Origin: Mermis nigrescens
Lineage: Eukaryota > Nematoda > Enoplea > Mermithida > Mermithidae
Length of the DNA: 64,000 nucleotides
Assembly (NCBI GenBank): GCA_036768485.1
Contig: JAVLUZ010000270.1
Span: forward strand, 434,001-498,000
Reading direction: 5' to 3'
The first letter of the stretch is position 1, and every line of letters starts with the position of its first letter. Position numbers and translations under genes: made by a program. Of this stretch, positions 25,501 through 36,145 are shown piece by piece. The notes beneath the pieces are model-generated. The model was not told the DNA's origin. It searched no databases and saw only the letters and a list, made by a program, of their open reading frames with translations.

Positions 25501-28500
25501 TACCCTTTTTTTGTTTACACTCAATACCGAGCTAGTCGTGAGTGTGTAAAGTTTACACCAAAAATTCAAATGATCGGCGGAGGGCCAATGTTTTTTAAGA
25601 ATGTTTTTCCCGATTAGTAGGTTACGAATCTGGTCTTAAAACTTCTTTACACTTATTAATTGTTGCACAGGAGTGTAAATTAGACGGTTTTTTTACTGTT
25701 TCCATGTGCACAAGCATATCTAACTCAGTTTTACATTCTATGCAGTCTGATTGGTTTCAAACGATAGACGGTTATAAAATCTAGGGGAGCCTTTTCTATA
25801 CTTTTTTAAAAGTAATATTTCCAAATTTAGAGACGGTTTATTGTAAAGAGTCTGGGACAAAAGAATATTTTTTCCTGCCATATTCTCCACTTAGTAGACA
25901 GAACTTGGTAATTATCTTTAAAATGTGCCTCTTGGCAAGCGCTACACGTCAACATTTATTTTGTTTCTTTACAATCAATATTGCGTTATTAGTGCAGTTG
26001 TAAACTTTACACTAAAAAAATTTTTTCCGCCCAGAGCGTCGTGGATGATGAATTTAAAAAAATGTTCTCCGTAAGGTCAGAATAACGAATCTGTCCGTTA
26101 AACTTTTCTACAACCAGTGTTTGTTGAGGTATGAAGAGGTGACCTTTGAATTATACATCTATTTTCTAATGCCGATAGATAACTCCGTATTGCATTTTGT
26201 TTGATCAGATTTTTCTTATTTCAGAGGTTTTTGACTCATCTTTAATAAATAATTATTTTTATTATCATAAATGCACTATTCTTGAACTTCAGTAGGATGA
26301 TGAATATTTTTCAATATAGCATAATCAAGCTGAAATCTTGGCTGCGAGTTGAGTTGGTGCAATGGCTGACGTATTCGTTCTCGCATGTGGATTTAAAAAA
26401 AGAATAATGGGTTCAAGTCTTCTGGATACTAAGTTTTTTCATTTTTTAATTCTTTTGGCAAAACCATGCACTTCATTTGACTTATTCATCTATTTAGTTT
26501 CTGCAGATGACACTTTTTGTTTTTTTTGAATTTAGCCTCTGTTCTCGAATGGGAGTGTAAAGAGTGCGAAAATCTGGGGATGAAAAGACACATTTTGGTC
26601 GAGTATTCGACTTGTTTATGTCTGCCAACAACTCCGCTTATGAGTTTTAAGAAATTTTTTCTGACAGAAATGTACTACGGATCAAGGGCTATCTTGTACT
26701 TACCAGCAAATTTTTCTACAATCAATACGCAGTTAGTACAAGGGGTTCAAACTTTACACTCTAGTGGATGAGTTGAAAAAACAGATTTTGTCTAAGATTT
26801 CTCTGCCAACTTTTTCACTTATGAGTTGGGATGAATTGAATAAAACAGAAATAAAGTAACTTCTAAGAGCTACAGGTCGAAGCAAGCCGCGTTCAAAAAA
26901 CGTAATATTCAGTTGTTTATGGGGTGTAAAGTTCAAAATCTAAGGTGTAAAATGGGCGAAAAAACAGTTTTTTTGTATTTTGATTGGTAAATCATATCAA
27001 ACATTTTGCGAAACATAAGTTTGGCACATACAAACGTACTACAATCAAAGGGCTACAAACTGGCCCGAACCGAATTTATTTACACTCAATGGGGCGTTAG
27101 GTTCAGATTTCTAAAGTTTGCAATATGGTGGACAGTGGAAAATACGTGTTTGTCCATTTTTTTGTTCGCCATTTTCTCTGTTCAGAAGTCGGGCGAGGTC
27201 GAATAGGGTAAAAATAAAGTACCTTCTAAGGAGTACGCGTCACAGCGAATTGCGCTTGTTTACATCAATATTTAGCTTTTTCAGGAGGTGTAAAGTCAAA
27301 AAAAGAGGGGAGTTAAACGTGTTTCTGTCTTGTTTTTTTTCTGCCAAGTTCTGGATTATGAGTCTGGACATAATCTCAAGTCTAAAAATGAACCAGAAAC
27401 TAAATGTGATACGCCAGTTTGTTTGCACTCAGCAATGGTGTAAAGTGATTTACATCTGATATTTATTTGTCCTCTGGCCATTCTGGAGACTTAATTTTTC
27501 AATAAATGTTGATCGTAATATCAGAGTAATATTAGAATTACGAATCCGACTAAATTTTCTTTACACTCTGTGGTTTTGTAAAGTTTACACTACATACTAA
27601 CTTTAGTTCTAGAGCCTTGCGGAAGCTTGATTTTTTTCAAAATGTTCTACGTAAAATCAGAACTGGGAATCTGACTGTTAGTTTTCTCTACATCTAGTAG
27701 TTGTGTAAAGTTTGCACTATTCATTTGTTCTTAATATGTAGTTTACACTACAAATTTATTTTACTTCCAAATCTGAGCGTTAGTGTTCCTTACACTTGAT
27801 ATTTCCGTAAAGTTAATGCTGAAAAAGTTTGATCTGTTGAAATAATGTAAGGCTGTCTTGTTTAAAAGGGATAATGCTGATGTTAAGAACAAAATTGTTT
27901 TCCGCGTTCTTGGACTGCTGTCATTATTGTGGCATGTTACTGCATGTGTTTACTGACTGATGTACTCAAATCATGCTGATCAAAAGTAGGGTAGTAGCAA
28001 AGAAAAATGCTCCGATGGAACAAAAAAGATGAATATACTTAATTGTGGATTCTTGAAGATGTAAAAGGAGGGGACTAGGAAAAAGCTACCTAAAGTCGCA
28101 AAATCTGATAAAAATCACACTTTCTCTAAGCAACACAAAAAATCGAAGTATGCTCTGCGACCTCTAAAAAGTGTCTTTTTTAAATAATTTTTGAAGTTTC
28201 AGATAAGAGTGTATGAATGAAATCTATAATGTTTACTTTTTTAAATTGCTGGCAAGTATCAACGCTGACTAGCTTCTATCCTGGTTGATAGAAAACTAAG
28301 TGGTATTGTATTTAAAGTTGTTTTATTTAGTTATGAGCATTATAGCAAGCAAAGCAGGGGCCGATTGATTAGTGCACACAATCGTTACGGGCATGCTAGT
28401 GTACCTACATTTAGTCTGTTTTAAGTCAATTCACGCGTTTCCTACTGTTTTGAACCAACAATTTCTTCAATGGTTTCGGATACATCGATGTTTGCTATTT

Positions 28501-31500
28501 CATTCAATAGGCTTAGAAAGACTGTTACTCAATATCATTTCCCAAAGCTACTGCATAGCTAACGTTCTGCTTTTTCAATCATTTTTATGGTTAAATATTT
28601 ATTTTAATGTGTTGGCCGCAGAATATACTTCGATTTTTTTGCGTTGCTTAGAGAAAGTGTGATTTTTATCAGATTTTGCGACTTTAGGTAGCTTTTTCCT
28701 AGTCTCCTCCTTTTACATCCTTAACAATCCACAATTCCAAGTATATTCATCTTTTATGTTCCATCGGAGCATTTTTCTTTGCTAGTAAAATATGTTTCAT
28801 TTAGATTCTAAAGTATTGCTGAAGCAAAGCTACAATGTTATTTATTCAATAGACGCCTTTACCCAGAACGTGAGTTTTACTTAATCTAGCAAGAAAAAGG
28901 CTAATGAGTGTGAAAAAACATTTTAACGTCAAAAAAGTACCGGAAAATTGAAAGCAGGGGCAAAAAAACAATTTTTGGCGTTTTTAATCAAAGTCATCTA
29001 TCAGATCAAAAGAATGAAAAAAATGTCGAAATTTAATTCAGGATTTAGAGGGGTCTTTTGGATTCTGGAGGGCGTTCCAGACCCCTACACCCACATGCTG
29101 TTGATAAGCTCTGGTCAGTGATCGTGACATCGACAATGATAACTTTAATTGTCCCTTTTACCAAGTGCCCTCTGCAATTATATATCCATATGCATGTGCA
29201 TATATACAAATGTGGGACTTGGATTCCAGGATCTGACAAGCAACGTCACATACTACCGAATTGAACTTTTTAGAAAATGAAGTTAATTTCAATTTTTTAA
29301 TGCCAGTGAAAAAGCTTGATGAGCAATACCAGAATCGATTCATTGTTAATTGAATAACGTTTTGTAACTTTTTCTAACCCCAGTGGCTTACCTATGTGTG
29401 CTTGCTTTCAACTTAAGGGATTAAGCCTAGCTTTATTTTGTAGAAAAGCTACATTATCATGAATAATACCTACCGCAATTGTTTTTTTTTTGATTAAGTT
29501 TATCTTCATGTTTTTGGAGTTTTTGGTACCTGTTTTATTCCTTCAAAATTCGAATTTTTAGAGAGTATGTCACCTATTATATTGAGCGGTTTTGCATGTT
29601 AAACACGTAATTTTTTTTAAGTAGCTTACCAACAGTACATCGTCCGACTCAAAAACTTTTAAAGCCTTATACTCCACAAATTTCTAATAAAAATGTTACA
29701 AGAGAAAGCAGCGCGATTAGCCTTGTTGAAGCGTCAAACACACGTGTAGTAATATGACGTACATACTAGGGATGGGACTGGCACCACCGGCACTGGCGTC
29801 GGTGCTAAGGAACCGGCACCGGCGTCGGTGCCAACTAATAATACAGAAGAAGATTGTAGCTAATAATCTCGCCTTTATTTACAAAAAATCTTTCATAGCG
29901 TTTTACTGTAAAGTTGGATTATGTTCAAATGCAGACATTAATACTCGATTCCTCAATAATAATAATTACATTTTTTGCAGTGGTTGCACAAAGATTTTTA
30001 CTCATCCTGTACGCAAGTCGTAAAATATTGCGGACTAAAGCAAAAATTTGGCTGTTTGACATCGTAGAATGTTATCCAATTAATTGTATAATTTTTTTAA
30101 AACAAAATTCTGATTATTGGAGGTAAAGTAGGCGTAATTAGCTACTGGAGTTGACAGAATACCGACATGCACGGCGCTTGATTTCCGCAGAATAGTTGCT
30201 AGCTCAACCCTAGCGAAATGCGGCTGATTGGTGTGGAACTTTTGAATTTAAAAAGCTTTAGAAAATATGATGTCATGCGCTTTTAAATGATCTGTTGGCT
30301 CAAGTGCACTACTTTTTTCAATCTTTCGCTCTAAATAGTCATTTTACATCATTTATCGTTGGATTTCATTTAATTTTTCCGGAAATTGGTCGATTCTGTA
30401 TTTTAATGAGAAAGTTTAGTTAAAATGTAAAAAAACTTTTTAGAGCATAGTTAACTACCCGATGTTTTATGCCCAACAAAAGATAGTAGTGAAAAAATTT
30501 TTAGACCAGCCCCCTCGGAATTTTCATGCTTTACATCACAAATATGCGGTGAAAAAATCATAAGAGAAAGCTTACTATGGCAAAAGCTGGTGGATCTTAC
30601 ATGAACATGAACAAAATAATCAACTATATATGTGCACATATGCGCATTAAAAACATAGCTTCATTCTTGTTACTCAAGCCCCTAAAACATATTCTCATAT
30701 ACAAAGTATAGAACTATATTGGCAACGGCACCGGTGCCTAAGCACTGGCACCGGTAAAAAACGGCACCGATGCGCCTCTAGTACATACGTACATATTCCT
30801 TATTTACTTTTTTACCCTTGCCAATTTTTTAATCCTATGAAATTTTATGTTTCTCACACATTATCAAAACATAAGTTAAGGGCAAAGCTCGCATCCTAAT
30901 TATCGATTAGATAAATAAATCACGTAGGACAATCGAAAAAGAAATAAGAAAGGATGTAAATCACCTAAGTAACCTGTTTCCTTTGCGATTAACCTGTTTT
31001 AAAAAATTTATTATGTATGAGATTTTCTTGATTTCTTTCGGTACTTATTTTAATCAAACGATATCCGTAAAAATAGAAACTGAAAGTTTTATTTTTTTCC
31101 GTTCTCGTTTCAATCGTAGGAGAAATCACATACCACAACCTATTCAGAGCTTTCATATCAGCAGAAATGCACGTGTGGGAAGAGGGTCGCGGGTCTCGAC
31201 CAGACATGCGCAGTATGGGAATTCTGGAGGAAGATTGGAATTTTAAAGTCTTTCTAGGGCACAGAAATGGTGCGTATGCGTCAAAACATCGTTATTCGGC
31301 GTTTCTGACGATGCTCTATCTTTCTAGAGCATAAAAACATGGGAAAATTTCGAAAAATTTAAGAAGTCGAATAAACTGAACAAAATTTAGTCGAAACATT
31401 AGTAAACGGCGCGAAGAGCTTAAAACGTGACAGTTTTGAGCAAATAGATAGCTAAAAACGCTTAAAAAAGCACCCTTTCAACTAATTTTTTCGGAAATTT

Positions 31501-34500
31501 TCGAAAAATCGTGAATTCTTGTGGATAAAAAAATTTCTGGGGGTGGAAATTTTTATAGAAAGAGGGTTAAACCCCTAAACCCCCAAGATCATATATGATC
31601 TAGACCATACATGGGAGCAATTAAATTCTAGGGGTCCGATAAGGCAAACTTGCTAAAAATAGCACCAAAAATTCAATTCTGGGGGTTCTATCGATTTTTG
31701 CGGGTTTTCACATTCTGGGCCCCTAACTTCCCCCGCGCCCATGTGTGGTCTAGAATAGACGCCCAGAATCGAAAATATGACCTTCTGAGAAAAATAAGGC
31801 AGAATAACGGTAAATAATAGACTGAAAATCTTAAAAATACTTTAAATTGACCAGAAACTGAATAATAATGCACTTTTGACGTTTTTTTCGCGCTTACGAG
31901 TATACCAGGTTTTTAGGTTAATTTAGCCCGAAAAAGCACAATTTTGACATTTTGACCCCCACAGACCGGTTGAACCCATAGATCGGCCATGCGGTGCATC
32001 TATGCATACCAGTGTAAGCTAACCGTTGAAGTTGAGTAGGTTGAAGCCGGACTGGCAGAATAACCGTTTGTAGCAAAATATGGATAAGTCAGATTTCGAG
32101 TTTTTAATTCGATCGGCGTTTTTTCAGGAGATGCGAGCCACTTTTCCACCGGCGTCTCTTTGAAATGAACGACTCTTAACGACGCAGTGCTGAGCGGACT
32201 TCCTTGGCGTTGCGGGTCGACCGCGGACGGCATATTTTCGTCTTGGCGGCTCCGTTCGTCGTCCGATACGTCGGACCATTTGTTCGATTTTTTCTTGGGA
32301 CTAAATTTTTTCTTCAAACTTTTCAAAGAAGTTTTCATTCGACGTAAAGTACTGTTCTTCGACTCAGTGGCGTCGATGAATTCGATCGATAATCGACCGG
32401 GACTCCAACCGGATGCCTGACGCTGACCAACGCTACGAAGCGTCAAAGGCAAGTCACGAGCGCTCGACGCCGACGAATTACATTTGGAGTCTATAAATAT
32501 TCGATTAAGCGTGTCAAAAAATAAACAGGTAACAAATAGAAAAGTAGGTGGGGGTTTGGGGGTCCCGACAAGACCTAAGCGTCGGGGGGGGTGGTTTGAG
32601 GGGTATGCACCCCCCCCCCGAAAAACCAAAATACCCCCCCCTCTAGAACCGAAATGCCCCACAGAATTCAATTTTTGAAGATTTTTTGTTTTTTTCGCAA
32701 TTTTTCGATGCCAACGGATAGTGCTCGATGAGAAATGTTGAAAATGGTGTTTTCCGCCATACCACCATTTTTAAGGCCATTTTTTGACCTTTGAAAAATC
32801 TTGCACCCCCTCCCAGAATTTCGGTGCCGCTCAACTATGGTCCTGACCCCCATAATTGAAAAATGGAAAATTTTGCGGGTAAAATGAGGTAAAATGAAGG
32901 CAAAAATGGATGAAAATTGAAAATTTGCTCCGAAAAAGCTTCCAATTGATTGAAAACTGCGTAATAACGTAGTTTTAATGCTATTTTAGCGCTTATATCA
33001 GTTTTTGACGTCATTTTGGCCCACAATAGTTCAATGTTTGACCCCCTAGACCGGCTGACCCTCCAGATAGGCCGTGCTGTGCACATGGTAACGAATGGCT
33101 AAATGATTTATAATTAAGCGAGTTTTGAAGAATGGCACGTGTTAAGAAAAAAGCAAAACGGCGAATACAAGTTTGCACTCAGTTTAATGCCGATGGAAAA
33201 GAGTATAAAATATTCGGAATGGAAACTACCTAATTTAAAAAATATAAAAAGCAATGACACACAAAGACCAAGCTGCTAAGCAGGGAAAGTGTGCGAGAAT
33301 AATGCAATGTCGAAAGCGAACGAAACGAGATATCATTAATGCAATTCTTCCCTTTGTAAAAAAATTCTGTCGTTTATCGAAAAGATTAAGAGATAAAAAA
33401 ATTACGGATTGTTCTCGTTTAAGACATATAACTTTATTATCAGTTCCATCAATGAGGCTGTACATAATTCTTAGCCGCCTTTGTCCATGAAAGTCTAAAA
33501 GTGAAACCGCCTTTTTCTAAAGTTAAAGCCTTGCAGGAATGATAACCCCCTTAAGATCAACTTAATGGGCCAGCTACAGACGTCTTCTAAGAAAACGCGC
33601 ATCATTTTGTTTAATTAAGATATATGCGTTAAACCCACGCGTATGTAACCTTAAAATATCAATCCTGCGATCGTTTTCAGGATATGTTGTACAAATTTAA
33701 CAAAATAGCATACTTCTGGAATAACTTTCTGCTAATAATAATCAATAATGATATTAATAATAATAATAATTAATATTACTATTATTCATTATTATTATTA
33801 ATAAAATTAATAATAAGAATAATAATATTATTATTATTATTATTATCATTTTAATAATTAATATTAATATTGCTTTTACTATTATTAATCATATTATTAT
33901 TTTTTAACGAATATATAATATGACTTCAAACTACGATTCAAAGTCAATCACTCAATCAAATGAATTTAAACGCGACTTAAAGATATTAAAGTAATGATTT
34001 GTTTCATAAATAAAGCTGTTGTGCCCATTCTTCATTATTTCAGTTTAAATTTGATTTTTTTGCTTCAATTCAAACCATTATTTTGTTTACTTTTAAATGT
34101 ACTTAATGAGCTTTGTACAAGATTACATGGGAAAGATTGATTATTGTTACGTAATATACGAAGGTTCCTTCTAGTCCTACCCCCTCCCTACCCAACCGTT
34201 ATTGCTTACCATGAAGTGCTTGAAATCATAGGCAGACCACGATTTATGGCTAGTTTTCAAACTGTTTTAAGGTACATGAAGACTACTGAGTTTGGTACAT
34301 CTTGCTAACCCTAGGCTAGCACATGGTCGCTAAGCGTCGAAACTTAATGAAGTTACATTCTCTGCCTGTCGTTTTTAAGCCTCAAAGTATTAATAGCTAA
34401 TATTGAAATAAAAGACAAATATTAAAAATTATTAATATATCTTAACGTCTAACAATTAAACTAAATAATTAAGTTATTTAATTAAATTTAATTAATTTAA

Positions 34501-36145
34501 ATAAAGGCTAAGTAAAATGAATTAGGAATTATGTTCTGTTAGAAAAGAAGCTTATTCTTGAAATGAGAGTTCAATGCTTAACTTTTATTCTTATTTATAA
34601 GAAGAGACAGTTATCAACGTATTATTCCTTTATAATTGCAATTTTACGCGTAACTAAATTTATTTTCAACAATATATATACTAACTAAATATCTAGCGCC
34701 TCTCTCGCTACAGTACCAAGTCGTAAATTTACAACATGCAGTTTCTGATTAACCCTTCCATAAATTTTGATGAGACAGCCTGCTTTCTTTGAGAAGTGTC
34801 ATAATTCTAAATGCTGAATTAATTTTTTAATTTTCATTTCGGTTGAATAAAATTTTCACTTTTTATCGGTTAAAAGGAGCTCTACAACGAGTGACATCGC
34901 TGGCTATGTCATTTTGTGAATATGATATAAACTAACACTGAGAAATCGATCATTACACTTTTTTAAACACGGATTACAAAAGTTAGGTGGTAAGTTTCCT
35001 GACTCCAACTCTCATCATCAATGCATCGACATATTGAAACTTGTGTAAGATAACGGCGGGAAGAAACCCAATGAAAAGAAGCGTGATATATGAATTAAAA
35101 CGAAAACAAAAAACATTTCCTGTGAAGATAATACTAGAGCAGAGCAGTAAATAGCCCTTTTGACTGCTATCAGATTGTGGAAGAAGAGATACATGTAAAT
35201 CGAAATGGACCTTTTAAACAATTTCCCCGCCACCGTTTTTTTAGAGACGAAATAAAGATAAAGTAATCAAATTTTAGGTATGAATGTACAAAAAATTATT
35301 TTCAAAAACTCAATTATTTTGCAGTTGTAAAGACAAGAAGTCATAAGCTAGTTGTATGTAAAGTTCCGTTACTGCAGCTATTATGGATCGGCTAAAAAAT
35401 GTTCAAAAAATTGTTCAAAAAATCCATCGAAATATATTCCCAATCTAAATTCACTTAATTCCAGTTTCGTTCGAATTTAAAAGGCATAAAAATAATCTCA
35501 CGAATCAAAATAATGCGGTTCAAGTAAAAAGCAGTATTACAGCATGTGAATACTTCAATAACGAAATTATAGAATATAAAAGTTTTATCGCGACTTAAAC
35601 GGGTAGCCATTTGAAGCAGTCTGAAGAAACTTAAGACAGGTACACTTATCGTACGTACTGCGCTGCATTTCAACTAAAGCGTCGTCTCACACAGCTACCA
35701 CTATTTTCGATATGACGCAACAGTCGGCGTTATTTCGAGTAATAAAATTTCAAAACTTCCTTCTTCCTCTTCTATTCGCAGAAACTTAAATGAGGTTCGC
35801 GCGCTTATTTATATAAAGGTTGTCAAAAATGGATGGAGAGAAAATTTTTGAGCAGTTTACTTTTCAAATAAGGACTTGCTGGAGCTTCGCTAACAAACGC
35901 AGCTGCTGCCTCTGCAGCGCCCTTTTTCGACGACTTCGATTCTTTTCTGCCGATAGCAGCCCTAACTTCTTTTCGTTTATTCTTCTTCTTATCATTATTA
36001 TTATTATTATTATTAAAGCATCCACAACACCATAAGCCGTAGTATAAAAGGAAAAATTTTAGCAGCGTCCTGGCGCCGCAGCGGCTTAAAAGATGGTGTT
36101 GTCGAGCGTCTTTTGGTAAACTTGCCATTTGTTGGCATCTGCTTG
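8529..36145 (-). CDS. Copine gene 2: giant repeat protein with C-terminal copine domain, ten exons
   Basis: Reconstructed minus-strand exons: 36145-35861 (ATG at 36128), 32490-32024, 24208-18051, 16141-16118, 15089-14840, 13094-12843, 11020-10920, 10079-9980 and 8672-8529, with the giant exon as third. Every junction agrees in phase (phase 1, 0, 2, 2, 0, 0, 2, 0 in order), with AG acceptors and GT donors. The product of about 2,590 residues has a short N-terminus with a hydrophobic Cys-rich stretch, a basic Ser/Lys-rich segment, about 2,050 residues of novel repeats, and a full copine domain ([63 protein letters not shown]). The domain exons are certain; joining the four upstream exons to them is inference from phase, order and lack of competing starts. 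Large muscle attachment copines are known in nematodes (C. elegans CPNA family), so a scaffold role is plausible but unproven. Confidence 0.72.
9980..10079 (-). CDS. Copine gene 2 exon: GVGDGPW block
   Basis: 100 nt; one base finishes a Met codon from the previous exon, then 33 codons read [20 protein letters not shown] and [13 protein letters not shown]. The donor is AAG|GTAGGC and the acceptor AATTTAG. Confidence 0.88.
10920..11020 (-). CDS. Copine gene 2 exon: ADGQVTN block
   Basis: 101 nt after acceptor TTTTTTAG encode [20 protein letters not shown] and [13 protein letters not shown], ending AT before donor GTAAGT. Gene 1 encodes this and the start of the next block in a single exon, so the two genes differ by an intron here. 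Confidence 0.88.
12843..13094 (-). CDS. Copine gene 2 exon: GFGDE and GPTNF blocks
   Basis: 84 codons in phase 0, from [16 protein letters not shown] through [18 protein letters not shown] and [18 protein letters not shown] to KRRS, with donor TCG|GTACCT. It corresponds to two exons of gene 1 that are split by a 67-bp intron. Confidence 0.9.
13339..13540. mobile_element. Degenerate MITE family M1 copy with AAAT-rich centre
   Basis: The left half (AGTCTTTCTACACAATAAG, GGGCATAAATTATAAC, GATAGTAAGCCGATAAC) is recognisable. The centre has expanded into AAATA/AAAT simple sequence, and the right half ends near ACACTATCAATAAATATT. It lies in an intron of copine gene 2. Confidence 0.5.
13790..14025. 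repeat. Dispersed repeat family C copy
   Basis: Shares GTAGTTTCCATGCTACTTTA and the ending GACCCCTCAGACCGGCCACACTATGCAT with copies at 17150-17250, 31900-32005, 32825-33090 and 36620-36775. The terminal phrase about a cytosine-rich 'ACCGGCC' box followed by a TATGCAT-like end is the most conserved part. Confidence 0.5.
14840..15089 (-). CDS. Copine gene 2 exon: start of copine domain and MIDAS
   Basis: 250 nt after acceptor GTGCTTTCAG; one base finishes a Ser codon, then 83 codons run [17 protein letters not shown].. to LNPYQQ. The helix [18 protein letters not shown] and the strand [16 protein letters not shown] carry the MIDAS DxTxS. An ATG at 15103 lies in the same frame just upstream, so a short isoform of about 287 residues starting there cannot be excluded. 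Confidence 0.88.
16118..16141 (-). CDS. Copine gene 2 microexon (24 nt)
   Basis: Bounded by TTTTTATTTTTCAG and donor GTACGC, and a multiple of three. It joins the giant exon (ending AT) to the 15089 exon (starting T) as M-LRLHTSQ-S. Skipping it also keeps the frame (AT+T gives Ile), so it could be an alternative cassette. Evidence is splice signals and phase only. Confidence 0.5.
16491..16553. repeat. (ATT)n microsatellite
   Basis: About 21 uninterrupted TTA/ATT units, preceded by AAT-rich sequence at 16470-16490, inside an intron of copine gene 2. Confidence 0.95.
17518..17690. repeat. Purine-rich low-complexity tract
   Basis: The plus strand is almost all A and G (GAAGAAAGGAAGACAAGG, AGAAGAAGAAAGTAAAGG), giving a long polypyrimidine tract on the transcribed minus strand inside an intron of copine gene 2. 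No coding content is seen in 16142-18050 apart from repeats. Confidence 0.7.
18051..24208 (-). CDS. Copine gene 2 giant exon encoding novel ~100-residue repeats
   Basis: A single 6,158-bp exon: acceptor TTGTTTTTAG|GTTAAT, 2,052 whole codons and a perfect donor AAAAT|GTAAGT. No in-frame ATG start is needed at the edge: the first codons [10 protein letters not shown] follow a stop that lies in the intron. Residues from about 320 to 1860 contain some sixteen copies of a motif QT(D/E)xx(I/L)xx(K/x)(F/x)A(S/T), for example [39 protein letters not shown] and [13 protein letters not shown]. Mean spacing is about 102 residues; each is followed by an E..L stretch and a V.T..LIP block. A phrase SPQI.V.NEI.NYT.D.R followed by a charged helix occurs twice, mid-protein and near the end. 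I do not recognise the family. The strong open frame over 6 kb and synonymous drift between repeats argue that it is translated. Confidence 0.85.
19053..20636. repeat. Tandem 792-bp duplication inside the giant exon
   Basis: The segments 19053-19844 and 19845-20636 align along their whole length with an offset of exactly 792 bp (264 codons), for example CTGCTTCATCATGGG at 19061 and 19853 and GTTTGAAT at 19821 and 20613. They are far more alike than any other pair of repeats in the exon and contain three QT(D/E) motifs each. This is a recent in-frame amplification. Confidence 0.85.
24450..24715. repeat. Dispersed repeat family A copy
   Basis: About 265 bp with imperfect inverted ends CATACGTGGGC and GCCCAGGTGTG. 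The inner landmarks TCTCATCAAGCACTATCCAT, GATGCCAATGG-type sequence, a long A tract and GGGGGGTGCATACCCCCC are shared with 32544, 38829, 50404 and 59911. The flank 24209-25369 shows no exon. Confidence 0.65.
25370..27850. mobile_element. TTTACAC-rich repeat element, copy A (hairpin terminus)
   Basis: Begins ATCATAGGTAGCGCG followed by an inverted copy, forming a terminal hairpin GGTAGCGCG/CGCGTACC. The next kilobase is homologous, in opposite orientation, to 47980-48955 and to 45900-47430. The body is studded with GTGTAAA/TTTACAC phrases at intervals of one to two hundred bases. I see no credible coding frame in it. Terminal hairpin plus internal tandem structure is reminiscent of non-autonomous Helitron/Helentron elements, but the expected end sequence is not clear. 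Confidence 0.55.
27995..28784. mobile_element. Foldback element FB copy 1
   Basis: Two inverted arms of about 175 bp: TAGCAAAGAAAAATGCTCCG.. at the left and its inverse ..GAGCATTTTTCTTTGCTA at the right, with matching GTAAAAGGAGGGGACTAGG and AAATCGAAGTATGCTCTGCG inside. The centre of about 440 bp has no recognised gene. Related copies are at 43647-44377 and 45189-45839. Confidence 0.8.
29767..30780. mobile_element. hAT-type non-autonomous element, 8-bp duplication GTACATAC
   Basis: Starts TAGGGATGGGACTGGCACC and ends GATGCGCCTCTA, imperfect inverted termini typical of hAT elements. The octamer GTACATAC is duplicated exactly at 29759-29766 and 30781-30788. Both ends carry clustered GGCACCGG/CCGGTGCC palindromes. 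No transposase is recognisable in the 1,014-bp interior. It lies in the 7.8-kb intron of copine gene 2. Confidence 0.85.
31195..31600. repeat. Dispersed repeat family E copy
   Basis: Contains GTATGGGAATTCTGGAGG, TTTCTAGAGCATAAAAACAT, GGCGCGAAGAGC and ends GGTTAAACCCCTAAACCCCC, in the same order as the copies at 7390 and 63735. Confidence 0.6.
31603..31755. repeat. Short GGCGTGGGG-type repeat with TCTAGACCA inverted ends
   Basis: Left end TCTAGACCATACATGGGAGC and right end GCGCCCATGTGTGGTCTAGA are clear inverted repeats of about 20 bp, the best preserved ends of this family in the window. Confidence 0.65.
32024..32490 (-). CDS. Copine gene 2 exon 2: basic Ser/Lys-rich segment
   Basis: 467 nt after acceptor ATATTTATAG; two bases finish a codon, then 155 codons end TCAACG before GTTAGC. 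It encodes [78 protein letters not shown] and a Ser/Thr/Tyr-rich end. It starts needing one base (exon 1 supplies A) and ends in phase 0 (the giant exon starts in phase 0). The dense basic and Ser-Pro content suggests a disordered, phosphorylated linker. I recognise no domain. Confidence 0.72.
32544..33090. repeat. Adjacent family A and family C repeats
   Basis: 32544-32840 is a family A copy (GTGCTCGATGAGAAATG, GCCATACCACCATTTTTAAGGCCA) with very long C and G runs; it starts only about 55 bp from the splice acceptor of the 32490 exon. 32825-33090 is a family C copy ending GACCCTCCAGATAGGCCGTGC. Confidence 0.6.
33735..33905. repeat. AAT/ATT-rich degenerate microsatellite
   Basis: About 170 bp of imperfect AAT, ATT and TAATAT units with changes of strand bias. 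The surrounding intron 33091-35860 shows no convincing exon. Confidence 0.85.
35861..36145 (-). CDS. Copine gene 2 N-terminal exon with hydrophobic Cys-rich stretch
   Basis: From ATG at 36128, 89 codons then A before donor [26 protein letters not shown], then [18 protein letters not shown], seven Asn, and a Lys/Ala-rich tail ending SPYLK. The hydrophobic run of about 18 residues ending CCGC could be a membrane insertion with palmitoylated cysteines (inference). The Asn run is an (AAT)7 microsatellite inside the frame (35994-36014). An acceptor-like TTTTTTAG lies 17 nt before the ATG, at 36145, compatible with spliced-leader trans-splicing of a first exon or with another upstream exon. An out-of-frame ATG (36137) precedes the proposed start, which weakens it. 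Confidence 0.58.

Noticed and set aside
26330..26430. tRNA-like stretch with GGTTCAAGTCTTC (B-box like) and AGTTGGTGCAATGG
   Set aside because: Acceptor and T stems do not pair and the A box is weak. It may be a decayed SINE head, but the evidence is insufficient.
33133..33490. Two short basic frames on the plus strand ([11 protein letters not shown].. and [15 protein letters not shown]..)
   Set aside because: No recognised family, no splice or promoter context, and they lie inside an intron of the opposite gene. Could be a retropseudogene, but I cannot support it.
35820..36035. Plus-strand 71-codon frame with an Ile run
   Set aside because: Shadow of the minus-strand exon; the Ile run is the complement of the (AAT) microsatellite.
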